This document shows, piece by piece, positions 54,001 through 63,886 of a stretch of DNA of 64,000 nt. The translations under genes and the position numbers were made by a program. Location of the stretch: assembly GCF_900142215.1 (NCBI RefSeq), contig NZ_FRAC01000012.1, forward strand, positions 186,001-250,000. The letters are read 5' to 3'. Positions within the stretch are counted from its first letter, which is position 1; each line of letters starts with the position of its first letter. The notes beneath the pieces are model-generated. The model was not told the DNA's origin and searched no databases. It saw only the letters and a list, made by a program, of their open reading frames with translations. This stretch comes from Anaerocolumna jejuensis DSM 15929 (GTDB lineage: Bacteria > Bacillota > Clostridia > Lachnospirales > Lachnospiraceae).

Positions 54001-54804
54001 TCATAAAATAACTTTGTTCCGGCCTTCCTTTTTTGCCTGATACAGCTTACGGTCCAATAATTCGATCACTTCATTTACAGTGTGGACATTACTGCTTTTA
54101 TGTACGGTTAATAACCCCAGGCTGCAGGTAATCTTTATAACGGGATTTACAGAGTAAAATGTTTTTTCTTCCACTGCGAGACGTATTCGATTCGCTATTT
54201 TTATGGAGGACTTACGGCTGATCCCTGGGAGGCAAAGGAGAAATTCATCCCCTCCATACCGTGCTGCCCAGCCGTTCTTACGCCAGAGGATCTGCAGAAA
54301 GGTGCTTGCGATTTCTTTTAATATTAAATCTCCAATAATATGCCCGTAATGGTCATTAATTTCTTTAAAATAATCGATATCTATATAGATAAGAGATAAT
54401 GGATTATTGCTCTGATATGTTTTTTCCAAATCCTTTGGCAGTTGTTCATCTATAAATCTGCGGTTATATAAGTTGGTCAGGGAATCGGTAATAATAAGCT
54501 CCTGCATGGAATGAAGCACATCATCACCATATTCCTTTTTGTTGCGCTGAATAAGTTCAAGGCGGCAGGGTTGCCCATTAATTGACAGGGGTATATAAAT
54601 TTCAAGTGTGTCCTTCTGCTTTGGTATACAGAAAGCGGCTTCCTGGAAGAAGAGCGTTGTTTCGGCAGCTTCCTTTAAACCATTTGACTTTTTGTTTTCA
54701 TAAAGAATACGGTTATACCCGGTATCATAAATACGAATAGTAGAATAAAAATTATGAAGCATCTGGAGGGATGCTATGGCTTGATTCAGGTTTTTATAAT
54801 TCAT
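54001..54804 (-). CDS. GGDEF diguanylate cyclase with a small N-terminal sensor
   Basis: 267 residues; GGAGAAAT precedes the ATG. Residues about 1-105 form an unassigned PAS-like domain (LQMLHNFYSTIRIYDTGYNRILYENKKS). Residues about 110-267 are a GGDEF domain: DSLTNLYNRRFIDEQL, IDIDYFKEINDHYGH and the active-site motif RYGGDEFLLCL. The allosteric I-site (RxxD just ahead of the motif) is absent, reading RKNG. It has no membrane span, so it is cytosolic and should make cyclic di-GMP without product inhibition. Confidence 0.9.
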   Translation of the reverse strand: MNYKNLNQAIASLQMLHNFYSTIRIYDTGYNRILYENKKSNGLKEAAETTLFFQEAAFCIPKQKDTLEIYIPLSINGQPCRLELIQRNKKEYGDDVLHSMQELIITDSLTNLYNRRFIDEQLPKDLEKTYQSNNPLSLIYIDIDYFKEINDHYGHIIGDLILKEIASTFLQILWRKNGWAARYGGDEFLLCLPGISRKSSIKIANRIRLAVEEKTFYSVNPVIKITCSLGLLTVHKSSNVHTVNEVIELLDRKLYQAKKEGRNKVIL

Positions 54805-55011
54805 GTTATTTCTCCAATGCCAGTATCATGAAGGGAATAATACTCGAAATAGGTAAATGCCAAGAAAATATGATTATTTTAATGGAAAAAAGTATTTATC
54901 TCGTATATAGCAAGATTATAACATATAATATTGGATTATTACAAGTATAATAGCGTATATATTTGGAGTAATTACCTCATATTATTTATTATGATATGTT
55001 TGGAGGTGATT

Positions 55012-55332
55012 ATGGTGTCAACATATGATAAATTTGTAAGGGACCGGATAACACAGCTTAGATTGCTGAAAGGTATATCAGAATACCAATTAAGCTATGA
55101 TCTGGGCCACAGCAGAAGTTATATTTACAATATTACTTCTGGTAAATCGCTTCCGCCTTTAATAGAACTATTTTCGATTTGTGAATATTTTAATATAACA
55201 CCGGCAGAGTTCTTTGATGATAAACTGCCAAATCCGGAACTGGTCCACAAAGCTGTGGAGGAGTTCAAAATGCTGGACGACAGAGATATGCTTATGATTT
55301 TAAGCCTGATTAACCGATTGACTAAAAAATGA
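55012..55332 (+). CDS. XRE-family HTH regulator
   Basis: 106 residues from ATG 55012 after TTGGAGGTG; an upstream in-frame ATG 54931 lacks a ribosome site. Residues 7-70 are a Cro/CI-type HTH (RITQLRLLKGISEYQLSYDLGHSRSYIYNITSG, then SICEYFNITPAEFFDD). The last 30 residues form a short helix pair (ELVHKAVEEFKMLDDRDMLMILSLI), likely for dimerising. It is a single gene upstream of an ABC exporter, with its own terminator. Confidence 0.88.
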   Translation: MVSTYDKFVRDRITQLRLLKGISEYQLSYDLGHSRSYIYNITSGKSLPPLIELFSICEYFNITPAEFFDDKLPNPELVHKAVEEFKMLDDRDMLMILSLINRLTKK

Positions 55333-55346
55333 AAAACTGATAGTAG

Positions 55347-55379
55347 CAGCATGGCCGTTTTCAGCCATGCTGTTTTTTT
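55347..55379 (+). terminator. Terminator after the HTH gene
   Basis: CAGCATGGC (55347-55355) pairs with GCCATGCTG (55364-55372), followed by TTTTTTT. Confidence 0.92.
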
Positions 55380-55471
55380 ATTTCTATATGAAGCAGCGTC
55401 CTTCTTCCATAGAGTATCATTTTGTACAGAATTTATCATAAATTTTTAACATTTATTTTAGAGTAATTTTT

Positions 55472-55500
55472 TTGACTTAAAATTATGCATTCTGTATAAT
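55472..55500 (+). promoter_or_regulatory. Promoter of the ABC exporter gene
   Basis: TTGACT (55472-55477), a 17-bp spacer, and TATAAT (55495-55500), about 47 bp before the TTG start codon. Confidence 0.75.
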
Positions 55501-55546
55501 GGCATGAATACAGCAGGATACTTAAAATAGAAGGAGGAAGAGAAAT

Positions 55547-57904
55547 TTGTTGGAATTAGTTGATATAAAAAGATCTTATAATGTCGGGGGCATTGAGACA
55601 AAAGCCCTTGATGGAGTAAGTGTTGCTTTCAGGCAGAAGGAATTTGTTGCTATTCTTGGCTCCAGCGGTTCAGGTAAGACCACATGCCTGAATATTATAG
55701 GAGGCCTTGACCGTTACGATTCGGGAGAGCTGATCATTAAGGGAAAAAAGACTGCGGATTTTACAGATAGAGATTGGGATGCTTACCGGAACAATTCTAT
55801 TGGCTTTGTATTCCAAAGCTATAATCTGATTATGCATCTCAGCATAGTTGCAAACGTGGAGCTTGGTATGACCTTAAGCGGCGTAACGGCAGAGGAAAAG
55901 CATAGAAAGGCACTTGAGGTACTGGAAAAGGTGGGACTGAAGGAGCATCTTCACAAGAAGCCCAACCAGTTATCCGGCGGCCAGATGCAGCGCGTTGCCA
56001 TAGCCAGGGCCCTGGCAAATAACCCGGAAATCCTCCTGTGTGATGAGCCAACGGGAGCCTTGGACAGTAACACCAGTATACAGATTATGGAGCTTATTAA
56101 GGAAGTAGCCAAAGAACGCCTGGTTATCATGGTAACTCATAATCCGGAGCTTGCCCAAAGCTATGCGGACCGTATTATCCGTTTTCAGGACGGGAAAATC
56201 ATATCCGACAGCCATCCCCATGTTGAAAGGCCAAAAGCAGATGAATTCAAGCTCAAGAAAACAAGCATGAGCTTCTTAACTGCCCTTCGCCTTTCCTTTA
56301 ACAATATCCGTACAAAGAAAGGCAGGACAATCCTTACAGCCTTTGCCTCCAGTATTGGTATTATTGGTATCGCAGTTATTTTAAGCCTATCCTCGGGCTT
56401 CCAGACGCAGATTGATAATTTTCAAAGGGATGCCATGGCGGAATTTCCCATCATTATTTCCCAATCTGCTACAACGGTCGATGCCGAAAGCATGAAGAAT
56501 ATGAGAAAGGACATGACAAATCAGAACGATGGCTCCTTTGCATCTACGGACAAGGTAAAGCTTTATGACCCTGCGGACACACAGATTACCCACCGAAATA
56601 TTTTTACCCAGGATTATCTTGATTACCTGAATAAGATAGACCCTGAAATTTGCAGCAGTATTGGGTATTCCAGGCTGGTATCCATGAATATGGTCCGTAA
56701 AGTAGAAGATAAGGTGATTCCGGTTACCTTAAGCAGCCAGAGCAGCACTTCCGGCACTTCCGGAAATGGACAGTCAGGCGCTTTGACAGGTTCCATTGGA
56801 TTGTCCTCTTATCCTAAGCAGTTAAAGACAGAGGAAGAGTCCTACCTGACGAAAAATTACGACCTTATGGCAGGAGAATATCCTGTGAAGTCAACGGACC
56901 TGGTTCTTGTCATAGATGAGAAAAACAGGCTGGACTATAACATCCTTCAGAAGCTGGGCTTTGATACGGATGGAAAGGATAGCATCAATTTAAGTGATAT
57001 TGTCGGTACGGAATTCAAGATTGTTCCCAATGATGTTTACTATTTGCCAACACAGGCAGGAACTTATCTGCCCGGCAATGACTATCAGGCAATGTATGAT
57101 TCAAAGGATGACATAACAGTAAAGATTACAGGCGTTGTACGCCAGAAAGAGGATGTGGCAATGGCACTTCTTCTTCCGGGCATTGCCTACAGTGACGAAT
57201 TATCGGAAATGGTTATAGATAGTGCTCAGGATTCTGCTATTGTAAAAGCTCAGGAAAAGAGTGATAAGAATATCATCACCAATGAAGAACTGACGGAGGA
57301 TTCCAAGGAATCATTCCTGGCCTATCTGGGAGGAAGCGCAACACCATATGTTATCATGGTCTATCCTTACAATTTTGATGCCAAGGATGCCGTAACGGAT
57401 TATCTGGATACGTATAATGAAGGGAAAGCTTCCAAGGACCAGGTGGTCTATACGGACCTTGCAGACACTATGTCAAGCCTGACCAGCGGCATTATGGACG
57501 GTATTACAATTGTATTAATTGCATTTGCCGGTATCTCCCTGGTTGTAAGCCTTATTATGATATCGATCATAACCTATACCTCTGTTTTGGAGAGAACCAA
57601 GGAAATCGGTATTTTAAGGGCGTTAGGAGCCAGAAAGAAAGATATTACCCGCGTGTTTGATGCCGAGACGGCCATACTTGGGGTATTTTCAGGAATACTT
57701 GGTGTTATACTGGCATGGCTTGCGACATTTCCTATTAATACAATACTCTATAAAATGACGGAGCTTACCGATGTAGCACATCTTCAGATAGAGCATGCGG
57801 TGATTCTGGTCGTTATCAGTACGGTACTGACAGTTTTGGGCGGTCATATTCCGGCCAGAATGGCTTCCAGAAAGAATGCAATAGAAGCACTTAGAACAGA
57901 ATAA
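55547..57904 (+). CDS. Fused ABC ATPase-permease (MacB-like)
   Basis: 785 residues from TTG 55547, nine bases after AAGGAGG. Residues 1-225 are an ATPase of the LolD/MacB type: GSSGSGKTT, QSYNLI, LSGGQMQRVAIARAL, LLCDEPTGALDS, VTHNPE. A first membrane span at about 262-283 is followed by a large extracellular domain (about 290-625), and then an FtsX-type permease with three spans (about 645-670, 700-725, 750-770) and the conserved ERTKEIGILRALGARKKDI. Such mechanotransmission exporters move peptides, lipids or antibiotics. It is a single gene. Confidence 0.92.
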   Translation: MLELVDIKRSYNVGGIETKALDGVSVAFRQKEFVAILGSSGSGKTTCLNIIGGLDRYDSGELIIKGKKTADFTDRDWDAYRNNSIGFVFQSYNLIMHLSIVANVELGMTLSGVTAEEKHRKALEVLEKVGLKEHLHKKPNQLSGGQMQRVAIARALANNPEILLCDEPTGALDSNTSIQIMELIKEVAKERLVIMVTHNPELAQSYADRIIRFQDGKIISDSHPHVERPKADEFKLKKTSMSFLTALRLSFNNIRTKKGRTILTAFASSIGIIGIAVILSLSSGFQTQIDNFQRDAMAEFPIIISQSATTVDAESMKNMRKDMTNQNDGSFASTDKVKLYDPADTQITHRNIFTQDYLDYLNKIDPEICSSIGYSRLVSMNMVRKVEDKVIPVTLSSQSSTSGTSGNGQSGALTGSIGLSSYPKQLKTEEESYLTKNYDLMAGEYPVKSTDLVLVIDEKNRLDYNILQKLGFDTDGKDSINLSDIVGTEFKIVPNDVYYLPTQAGTYLPGNDYQAMYDSKDDITVKITGVVRQKEDVAMALLLPGIAYSDELSEMVIDSAQDSAIVKAQEKSDKNIITNEELTEDSKESFLAYLGGSATPYVIMVYPYNFDAKDAVTDYLDTYNEGKASKDQVVYTDLADTMSSLTSGIMDGITIVLIAFAGISLVVSLIMISIITYTSVLERTKEIGILRALGARKKDITRVFDAETAILGVFSGILGVILAWLATFPINTILYKMTELTDVAHLQIEHAVILVVISTVLTVLGGHIPARMASRKNAIEALRTE

Positions 57905-57947
57905 AAAGAGATATAACAGAAGAAAGGTGAAAATAATCAGGAATAGC

Positions 57948-57986
57948 AAAAGCAGCGGTGAACCACATAGGTGTGCCGCTGCTTTT
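57948..57986. terminator. Bidirectional terminator
   Basis: AAAAGCAGCGG (57948-57958) and CCGCTGCTTTT (57976-57986) form an 11-bp stem between two convergent genes. Confidence 0.9.
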
Positions 57987-58009
57987 CCGTATAAGCATAT
58001 ATTTTTTAA

Positions 58010-59839
58010 TTAATTCTGCCAGATACTGTTGTCAATTTTATTGTCAAATAATTTACTTCCGATGCTGTTGCTGTCCAGGTAAATAGAATACTTCATAGAA
58101 TTTGTAACAGTATTTGTTTCTATGAGGCTGTTATTGGCATTGACATAGATACCATAACGGCTGGTGTAACTGATATAATTATTCTTCAATGAAAAGGCAT
58201 TGTCAATGTCCTTGATACCCTGAATATGGATGCCATCCTTGACAGTACTGTTGGCATCATTACCATAGATTTCATTCTGACTGATATCAGCAGAGTTGGT
58301 ATCATAGGCATATATTCCATTAACAGAGTAACCGGAGATATAGTTGCCATATATATTGGCATTATCGCTGTTAGTGTAGGCTGCGATAGCATTTCCGCCA
58401 CTGGAATAGAGCATATTGCTGGTAATGCTGCAGGAACTGCTGGCATTGGAAAGATAGATTCCATTTTTGGCCGGATTGGTTATGGTATTCTTATTTATTA
58501 CAGCATTATTTGAATTCAGTAATCCGATTCCTCCGGCACTTCCGCCAGCTGAACCGAGATTTTCGAGAGTATTATTCTGGACGGTCGCAGTATCACAGCC
58601 ATTGATCATATAAATGCCGGTGCTGACCGTATCTGAGATAGTATTGTCCAGGATATTGCTGCCGGGAGCCTTTTCCATGAAGACACCATAGCGCTTGATG
58701 TTTTTCATGGTGTTATTTACGATTGTAATTCCGTTAATAGGCCGTTGGTAATTTCCTATTACCCGGATTCCATCACCCCAGCTTGTAATAACGGAGGAGG
58801 TGGATTTTGTGGTATCACTGATCGTGTTGTCAGTTATTTTAATATTATAATTCTCCGGCAGAGGCTCTTTTACAGTTGTGCTTAAGGCCTCCAGATAGTG
58901 GTTGGATTCATTGCTGATATAGGTATAGGCTAGGATTCCAACCCCAACTCTGTATATATTATTTTTGCTGATCTCCAGATTTTCATAGTTATACGCTTTA
59001 ATACCGGCTTCTGTCAGATCATGAAGGGTATTTCCTGTAATTGTTATATTCTTATGGAAGACACCTTTAATTGAAGTATGGGAACCGATTGCCCTGGGAT
59101 AGTCATAAATTTCATTTCCGCGTATTACAACACCGTCACAGGGAAGGTCATCATATTTAATAATTTTTGACTGGTTGGAAGGTACGACAACACTGTCATG
59201 TACGATATCCAACTGGATAGCTTCCTTTGGCTTCTCACCGTCATAGCCATGGAGCTTGCAATTTTCAATAAGCCCATTCTTAATTCCTGCAAAGGTAATC
59301 AGATGGCTGTTGACAGGTACATTGCATATTTCGGCATTCTTAACGGTTACATTTGTAGCATGAATAAAGCGGAAGGCTTCGGTGCCCTTGAATTTATCTG
59401 CGATAGGAGAAGAATCCCAGACCCCGCCCATAATGGTAATATTTTCAGAGGTAGTATAACCGCCCTGGTCATTGCTTAAATCATTGGCAATAAAAGAGCC
59501 TTTTTGATGGTTTTTATATATCGTGGCTTCTGTATCGGCTATTATGGTTGTATTGCTGTATATCCTTAGCTCTTTTGTAAGAATATAGCTGCCAGCCGGA
59601 ATATGTATTGTAAGCTTGTATTTGCCATCTTTATTATAGTCAAGAAGATTCTGCAGTTCAGCAGATGTATAACCTGGAGCGGCGCTGACCTCTTTTTCTA
59701 CCAGAGACTTAGCAGCAGTTTGCTGAGCAGAGCTATAAATAAGATCTGAACCGGGATTTGCCAGGACATTAAGTTCAGGCGGGGTGACGAGTGTCAATAG
59801 TGCAACAGAGGATAAAACTAAAACATAATTCTTTTTCAT
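58010..59839 (-). CDS. Secreted right-handed parallel beta-helix protein
   Basis: 609 residues. A signal peptide (residues 1-27, ending NVLA) precedes an N-terminal segment KSLVEKEVSAAPGYTSAELQNLLDYNKDGKYKLT and then many short repeats rich in N and I, such as NITITGNTLHDLTEAGIKA, NTISDTVSTGIYM and NGIYAYDTNSADISQNEIY. The repeat pitch of about 22-25 residues is that of pectate-lyase/NosD-like beta-helices; no lyase catalytic triad was identified. It is released or surface-retained, perhaps binding or cutting a polysaccharide, but that is inference. Confidence 0.8.
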   Translation of the reverse strand: MKKNYVLVLSSVALLTLVTPPELNVLANPGSDLIYSSAQQTAAKSLVEKEVSAAPGYTSAELQNLLDYNKDGKYKLTIHIPAGSYILTKELRIYSNTTIIADTEATIYKNHQKGSFIANDLSNDQGGYTTSENITIMGGVWDSSPIADKFKGTEAFRFIHATNVTVKNAEICNVPVNSHLITFAGIKNGLIENCKLHGYDGEKPKEAIQLDIVHDSVVVPSNQSKIIKYDDLPCDGVVIRGNEIYDYPRAIGSHTSIKGVFHKNITITGNTLHDLTEAGIKAYNYENLEISKNNIYRVGVGILAYTYISNESNHYLEALSTTVKEPLPENYNIKITDNTISDTTKSTSSVITSWGDGIRVIGNYQRPINGITIVNNTMKNIKRYGVFMEKAPGSNILDNTISDTVSTGIYMINGCDTATVQNNTLENLGSAGGSAGGIGLLNSNNAVINKNTITNPAKNGIYLSNASSSCSITSNMLYSSGGNAIAAYTNSDNANIYGNYISGYSVNGIYAYDTNSADISQNEIYGNDANSTVKDGIHIQGIKDIDNAFSLKNNYISYTSRYGIYVNANNSLIETNTVTNSMKYSIYLDSNSIGSKLFDNKIDNSIWQN

Positions 59840-60004
59840 ATCAAAAACCCTTTCATTATGGCTGCTTCATACCGTAGTTTCTAATCTGCCGTAACAGTCA
59901 CTTTTACTTTGTATATCAGATATTCTATAAGTGTATCCCATATACTTGGAATTGTAAATAATACGTAGCGAAATTTAAAGAAATTGTAATCTTTTATACA
60001 AATA

Positions 60005-60047
60005 AAAACAGCAGCAATAGTAGCAAAGTACTATTAGCTGCTGTTTA
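60005..60047 (-). terminator. Terminator of the secDF operon
   Basis: Read on the minus strand, AAACAGCAGC and GCTGCTGTTT form a stem with TAGTAC/GCTACTA extension and a TTTTTATT tail, 26 bases after the secF stop. Confidence 0.88.
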
Positions 60048-60072
60048 TTGTCGGGAACTTAAATATTTTTCA

Positions 60073-61059
60073 TTATTTCTGCTTCTTTACAGGTAACTTC
60101 TTTTCTTTATGTTTCTGCCACATAACCCAAAGAGGACCTGCAATACAGATAGTGGAATAGCATCCGCTCACAGAGCCAATAGCCATAGGAAGCGCAAAGC
60201 TTTCAATGGAATCAATGCTGTTAAATCTTGCCATAATATATACTATGGTTACACTTAAGCATACGGCAATGTTAGTATTTATAGATCTTGTGATAGACTG
60301 TGATATGGAAAGGTCGGTAAGGGTATCAACCGCTATCTTAGGATGAAGATCGTGGTTCTCACGTATACGGTCATAAATAACGATGGTATCGTTTACGGAG
60401 TAACCAATAATACTTAGGGCAACAGCCACGAAGGAATCACCGATGGGAATCTTGAATACCACACAGGTAAAGAATACGACTAAAATATCGTGAATTAAAG
60501 CTACGATAGCCATAAGACCGGCAGAGAGGCCGCCGATTTTCTTAAAACGTATCCATACGTAAACCATTACCAGGCAGAAGGATAGGACAATGGCAATAAT
60601 ACCATTAGTCAGGAATTTATGACCGAAAAAGGGTTCAACCATGGAAGATTCCGCTAAATCCAGGGAGTTTCCAGAGAATTTTGCCTTTAGCGCATCGTCG
60701 AATTTAACCTGCTCCTTGGCATCCATACCATAGTTACCGGCAATGTTAAGAACCAACCGCTTATCACCGGTTTTCATATCTTCCGTTATCTGGGTGGTTA
60801 CGGGTCTTCCAAGAATATCGGTAGCTGCATCCCCTACATCATCCGCTTTAATATCTCCGGTATAAGTATATTTCAGTAAGGCACCGCCCTTGAACTGAAT
60901 ATCTAACTGTACCCCGAATAGTTTCACATTGATAAGGCCAAACAGCATAATTGCCAGTGAAATGGCAAAAAAGATAAAGCGTTTATTATAAAAATGCAGA
61001 ATTTTACTGCTGCTTGGAGTAATAGATAAAGCTGAATTCATGTTCTTTTCGTTACTCAT
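60073..61059 (-). CDS. secF: Protein translocase subunit SecF
   Basis: 328 residues from the ATG at 61059 (AAGGAGG ahead), overlapping the secD stop by 4 bp; an upstream frame extension is rejected. Six membrane spans are visible; the SecF domain has LDIQFKGGALLKYTYTG near residue 50 and the membrane part the conserved VALSIIGYSVNDTIVIYDRIREN. With SecD it uses the proton or sodium motive force to help exported proteins off the translocon. Length and order are typical. Confidence 0.95.
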   Translation of the reverse strand: MSNEKNMNSALSITPSSSKILHFYNKRFIFFAISLAIMLFGLINVKLFGVQLDIQFKGGALLKYTYTGDIKADDVGDAATDILGRPVTTQITEDMKTGDKRLVLNIAGNYGMDAKEQVKFDDALKAKFSGNSLDLAESSMVEPFFGHKFLTNGIIAIVLSFCLVMVYVWIRFKKIGGLSAGLMAIVALIHDILVVFFTCVVFKIPIGDSFVAVALSIIGYSVNDTIVIYDRIRENHDLHPKIAVDTLTDLSISQSITRSINTNIAVCLSVTIVYIMARFNSIDSIESFALPMAIGSVSGCYSTICIAGPLWVMWQKHKEKKLPVKKQK

Positions 61060-62324
61060 AGTGTTCTCCTCCTTGAAAAGCAAGTATAAAGGGAAGGCTT
61101 GCGTAATGCATCGAACTCACTTAAGGAGCGTATCATAAGCCTGGATGCCGTAACACCTGCTACGAAGTTAAAGAATATACCGGTAAGCAGTGTGTAAGCA
61201 AAGGATAGCAATGCACCGGAGCCAAATATCATAAGGATTACACCAACGATTAACACGGTAATATTACCATCAAATACAGAGGAGAAAGCACCCTTAAAAC
61301 CGGAAGCGATAGCAGAGCGTACAGTCTTACCGGATTTGATTTCTTCACTGATACGTTCAGAGATAATAACGTTAGCATCTACACCCATACCGATGGAAAG
61401 GATAACACCGGCAATACCGGGAAGTGTCAAGGTCATCTGAGGAATGGAAAGAGCAAGTATCTGTCCAGTTGTCTGGATTAACAGGGAAATACATGCTACA
61501 CAGCCAGGTACTCTGTAATATAACATAAGGAGTACACAGATGATTGAGAAGGCAAGGATACCTGCATCAAGCATAACATCCAATGCACCGGAACCAAGAG
61601 TCGGGCTTATGGTATTATGGTTCTTTGTAACTAATGAGAAAGGCAGAGCACCTGAATTAATTTTATCGGAGAGCTGCTTTGCAGATTCGTAAGTAAAAGT
61701 ACCGGATATTTCTGCTTTGCCGCTTGGGATGGCTTCGTTTACGACAGCGGTCTGGATAAGGGTATCATCCATATAAATATTGATATTCTTACCAACAAGC
61801 TTTTTCGTAGCATCGGCAAAGAGCTGTGTGCCTTTTTCATCGAAGGTAAGGCTTACGACATATTTATTCGTCTGTTTATTCATTTCAGGGGAGCTGTTAC
61901 TGACATGGGAGCCTTCTACCAATACATTACCGGCATCATCTTTAAAGGTCAAAAGAGCGGTTTCACCTAACTCGGCAATTGCATTGTCCGGATCAAAATT
62001 CTTTTCACCGGATTTCCAGGGGAAACGTACGATAATGTATCCATTTTCTTTGTCAATTGTTACATCACGGTCGAGAATGTTCTTATTATCAAGTCTGGTT
62101 TCAATAATAGAACGGGCAGCCTCTAATTCTTTGCCGGTAGGCTTACGGTCGAGATTAGCTGGCTGGAAAGCTGCTTCCACACCGCCGCGGATATCAATAC
62201 CGAAACGGATATCAGGAGCTCCTTTGATTTTAAATGAGCCTATTTGCACACCGAACATTGCAGTGTAAGACATAATTATGGCTACAATTAAAACAATAAA
62301 AAATACGGGTTTCTTGTTTTTCAT
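61056..62324 (-). CDS. secD: Protein translocase subunit SecD
   Basis: 422 residues; ATG at 62324. Residues about 40-55 hold the conserved FGIDIRGGVEAAF motif, followed by the P1 domain and six C-terminal spans with LPGIAGVILSIGMGVDANVIISERI and GITASRLM-like VTASRLMIRSL. The P1 head is smaller than in E. coli, as usual in Firmicutes. The last residues TCFSRRRTL are not a family feature. First gene of secDF; a small membrane protein gene on the same strand lies 134 bp upstream. Confidence 0.95.
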   Translation of the reverse strand: MKNKKPVFFIVLIVAIIMSYTAMFGVQIGSFKIKGAPDIRFGIDIRGGVEAAFQPANLDRKPTGKELEAARSIIETRLDNKNILDRDVTIDKENGYIIVRFPWKSGEKNFDPDNAIAELGETALLTFKDDAGNVLVEGSHVSNSSPEMNKQTNKYVVSLTFDEKGTQLFADATKKLVGKNINIYMDDTLIQTAVVNEAIPSGKAEISGTFTYESAKQLSDKINSGALPFSLVTKNHNTISPTLGSGALDVMLDAGILAFSIICVLLMLYYRVPGCVACISLLIQTTGQILALSIPQMTLTLPGIAGVILSIGMGVDANVIISERISEEIKSGKTVRSAIASGFKGAFSSVFDGNITVLIVGVILMIFGSGALLSFAYTLLTGIFFNFVAGVTASRLMIRSLSEFDALRKPSLYTCFSRRRTL

Positions 62325-62457
62325 TTCTGAATCCTTTCTTTCTGTATATTTTTCATCATTACTGCATATTTTACGCAGGGTGAATCTGGACTGGATGTTC
62401 CCGGACCCAGCCAGCGGAATGAAAATTTAGTAATGCATTCATTCTTTATTCACATTT

Positions 62458-62883
62458 TTATGATAGACTAAATATAAGTCTTTCTTTAGGTGGCCCGTGC
62501 CCCCTAAGGGGCAGGCGTGAATACAGTCTGGGCTTGTCCGATGCAGGAAGCTTTAAAGAAAGAGCTGCCAGGATAACCAGTATAGAAACCGTATCGGTTA
62601 AAAAGGCATGGAGCATTCCTGTTATGGTTCCCAGGCGGTATGTAATGAGGCGGTATGGAACCTTTAGAAACAAATTTGCATAGTTTTCTTCTAAAGGCAT
62701 TGAGGGTAGATGGTAATAGAATACATAGGGGCTATTGATTGGTAAATTGTTTGTATTGGTAAGCGTATTGCTGCTGTTTGCTGCATTGTTTACGGTATAA
62801 AAACAATCGGAAAAGGAAGAATAGGTTATAATAAGAGTAATGATCAATATGGCTTGTCTAACGTTTTTGCGCGTATTTTTCAT
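62458..62883 (-). CDS. Small membrane protein of unknown function
   Basis: About 141 residues from the ATG at 62883, which has GGAGGGG ahead on the minus strand. One hydrophobic segment near residues 10-28 (ILIITLIITYSSF) and another near 90-110 (HAFLTDTVSILVILAALSL) suggest a two-span protein with an extracellular Asn/Thr-rich stretch between them. I do not recognise it. It lies upstream of secD on the same strand; a functional link is not shown. Confidence 0.55.
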   Translation of the reverse strand: MKNTRKNVRQAILIITLIITYSSFSDCFYTVNNAANSSNTLTNTNNLPINSPYVFYYHLPSMPLEENYANLFLKVPYRLITYRLGTITGMLHAFLTDTVSILVILAALSLKLPASDKPRLYSRLPLRGHGPPKERLIFSLS

Positions 62884-63154
62884 TAACAACCCCTCCGTTT
62901 CCAAAATTTTACGTCCTGTTTAACACATGACGCCACTATTATAAAATACCACAAATTGAACCATTTGTATATTAATTTTTGTAGGATTTCATAAAAGATG
63001 ATATCCAATCACCCGGTGGTTATTCAGAAAAAGAGTTATGAGGCAGGGCCGTAACGGAGGCTGGATTAAGGGCTGTACCGCAAGCCTGTTTACGGTATGT
63101 ATGGGGAAAGAAAATTTGTGCCTGAGGTCAGGAACTGCAGGTACCGGAAAGGGT

Positions 63155-63673
63155 ATGGTTATTACGGTGAAAGAATTGGATTTTAATGCTGAGGATTTAA
63201 TCCTTCATAAGGTATTGTGGCTAATACGCATAGGAGATTACAAAAAATTAGATGCTTATATACAACATAATCAGACCAGCTGCTTCTGGCATAGTGTAGC
63301 GGTTGCCTATTACAGTGTGAGAATGGCCAGATTTCTGCACCTTAAATGCAACTATGAGTGTTTGGCAGTGGGTGCGTTACTCCATGATTATGTATTTTAT
63401 GACTGGCATGAGAAGGATAAGAGCCATCGGTTCCATGGATTAAGACACCCGAAAACAGCATGGCATAATGCACTAAAAATCAAGAATCTTGATAAGCTGG
63501 AGGATGATATCATAAGAAAGCATATGTTTCCGCTGACACCTTATCCGCCTGTTTATAAGGAAAGCATTATCGTGTGCCTGGTGGATAAGGCCTGCTCCCT
63601 GTATGAAATAACAAACAGGAATGCTTATCAGGGACTAACCAGGAAATATGCCGCCTATTTAATGATTGCATAA
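63155..63673 (+). CDS. HD-domain phosphohydrolase
   Basis: About 172 residues from ATG 63155 (AAAGGG directly ahead; start uncertain, GTG 63167 and upstream starts are possible). The metal-binding pattern of the HD superfamily is visible: H in FWHSVAVAYYSVRMA, HD in GALLHDYVFYDWHE, further His in GLRHPKTAWHNA and KHMFPLTPYPP, and D in CLVDKACSLYE. Such small HD proteins hydrolyse phosphomonoesters or nucleotide phosphates; the exact substrate is not known. It is the last gene, followed by a 16-bp tandem array. Confidence 0.82.
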   Translation: MVITVKELDFNAEDLILHKVLWLIRIGDYKKLDAYIQHNQTSCFWHSVAVAYYSVRMARFLHLKCNYECLAVGALLHDYVFYDWHEKDKSHRFHGLRHPKTAWHNALKIKNLDKLEDDIIRKHMFPLTPYPPVYKESIIVCLVDKACSLYEITNRNAYQGLTRKYAAYLMIA

Positions 63674-63681
63674 ATTGCGGT

Positions 63682-63825
63682 CTTGAATCAAATAGGTCTT
63701 GAATCAAATAGGTCTTGAACCAAATAGGTTTTGAACCAAATAGGCCTTGAATCAAATAGGTCCTGAATTAAACAGGTTCTGAACCAAATAGGCTCTGAAC
63801 CATTTAGGTTTTGAATTGGCAGTGA
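63682..63825. repeat. 16-bp tandem repeat, nine units
   Basis: Units of the form CTTGAATCAAATAGGT start at 63682, 63698, 63714, 63730, 63746, 63762, 63778, 63794 and 63810, each 16 bp, with a few changes per unit. The array begins nine bases after the HD gene stop. There are no spacers. The remaining 175 bp to the window end hold a hairpin and no gene. Confidence 0.94.
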
Positions 63826-63886
63826 TGGCGGCAGCGGTCTAAAAATAGATGACAGCAATATTAATAAATTAAAAGAACATATTATG

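Noticed and set aside
63567..63755. Minus-strand frame with a repeated peptide over the 16-bp array
   Set aside because: The repeated residues come from the tandem repeat; it runs antisense into the HD gene and has no ribosome site of note.
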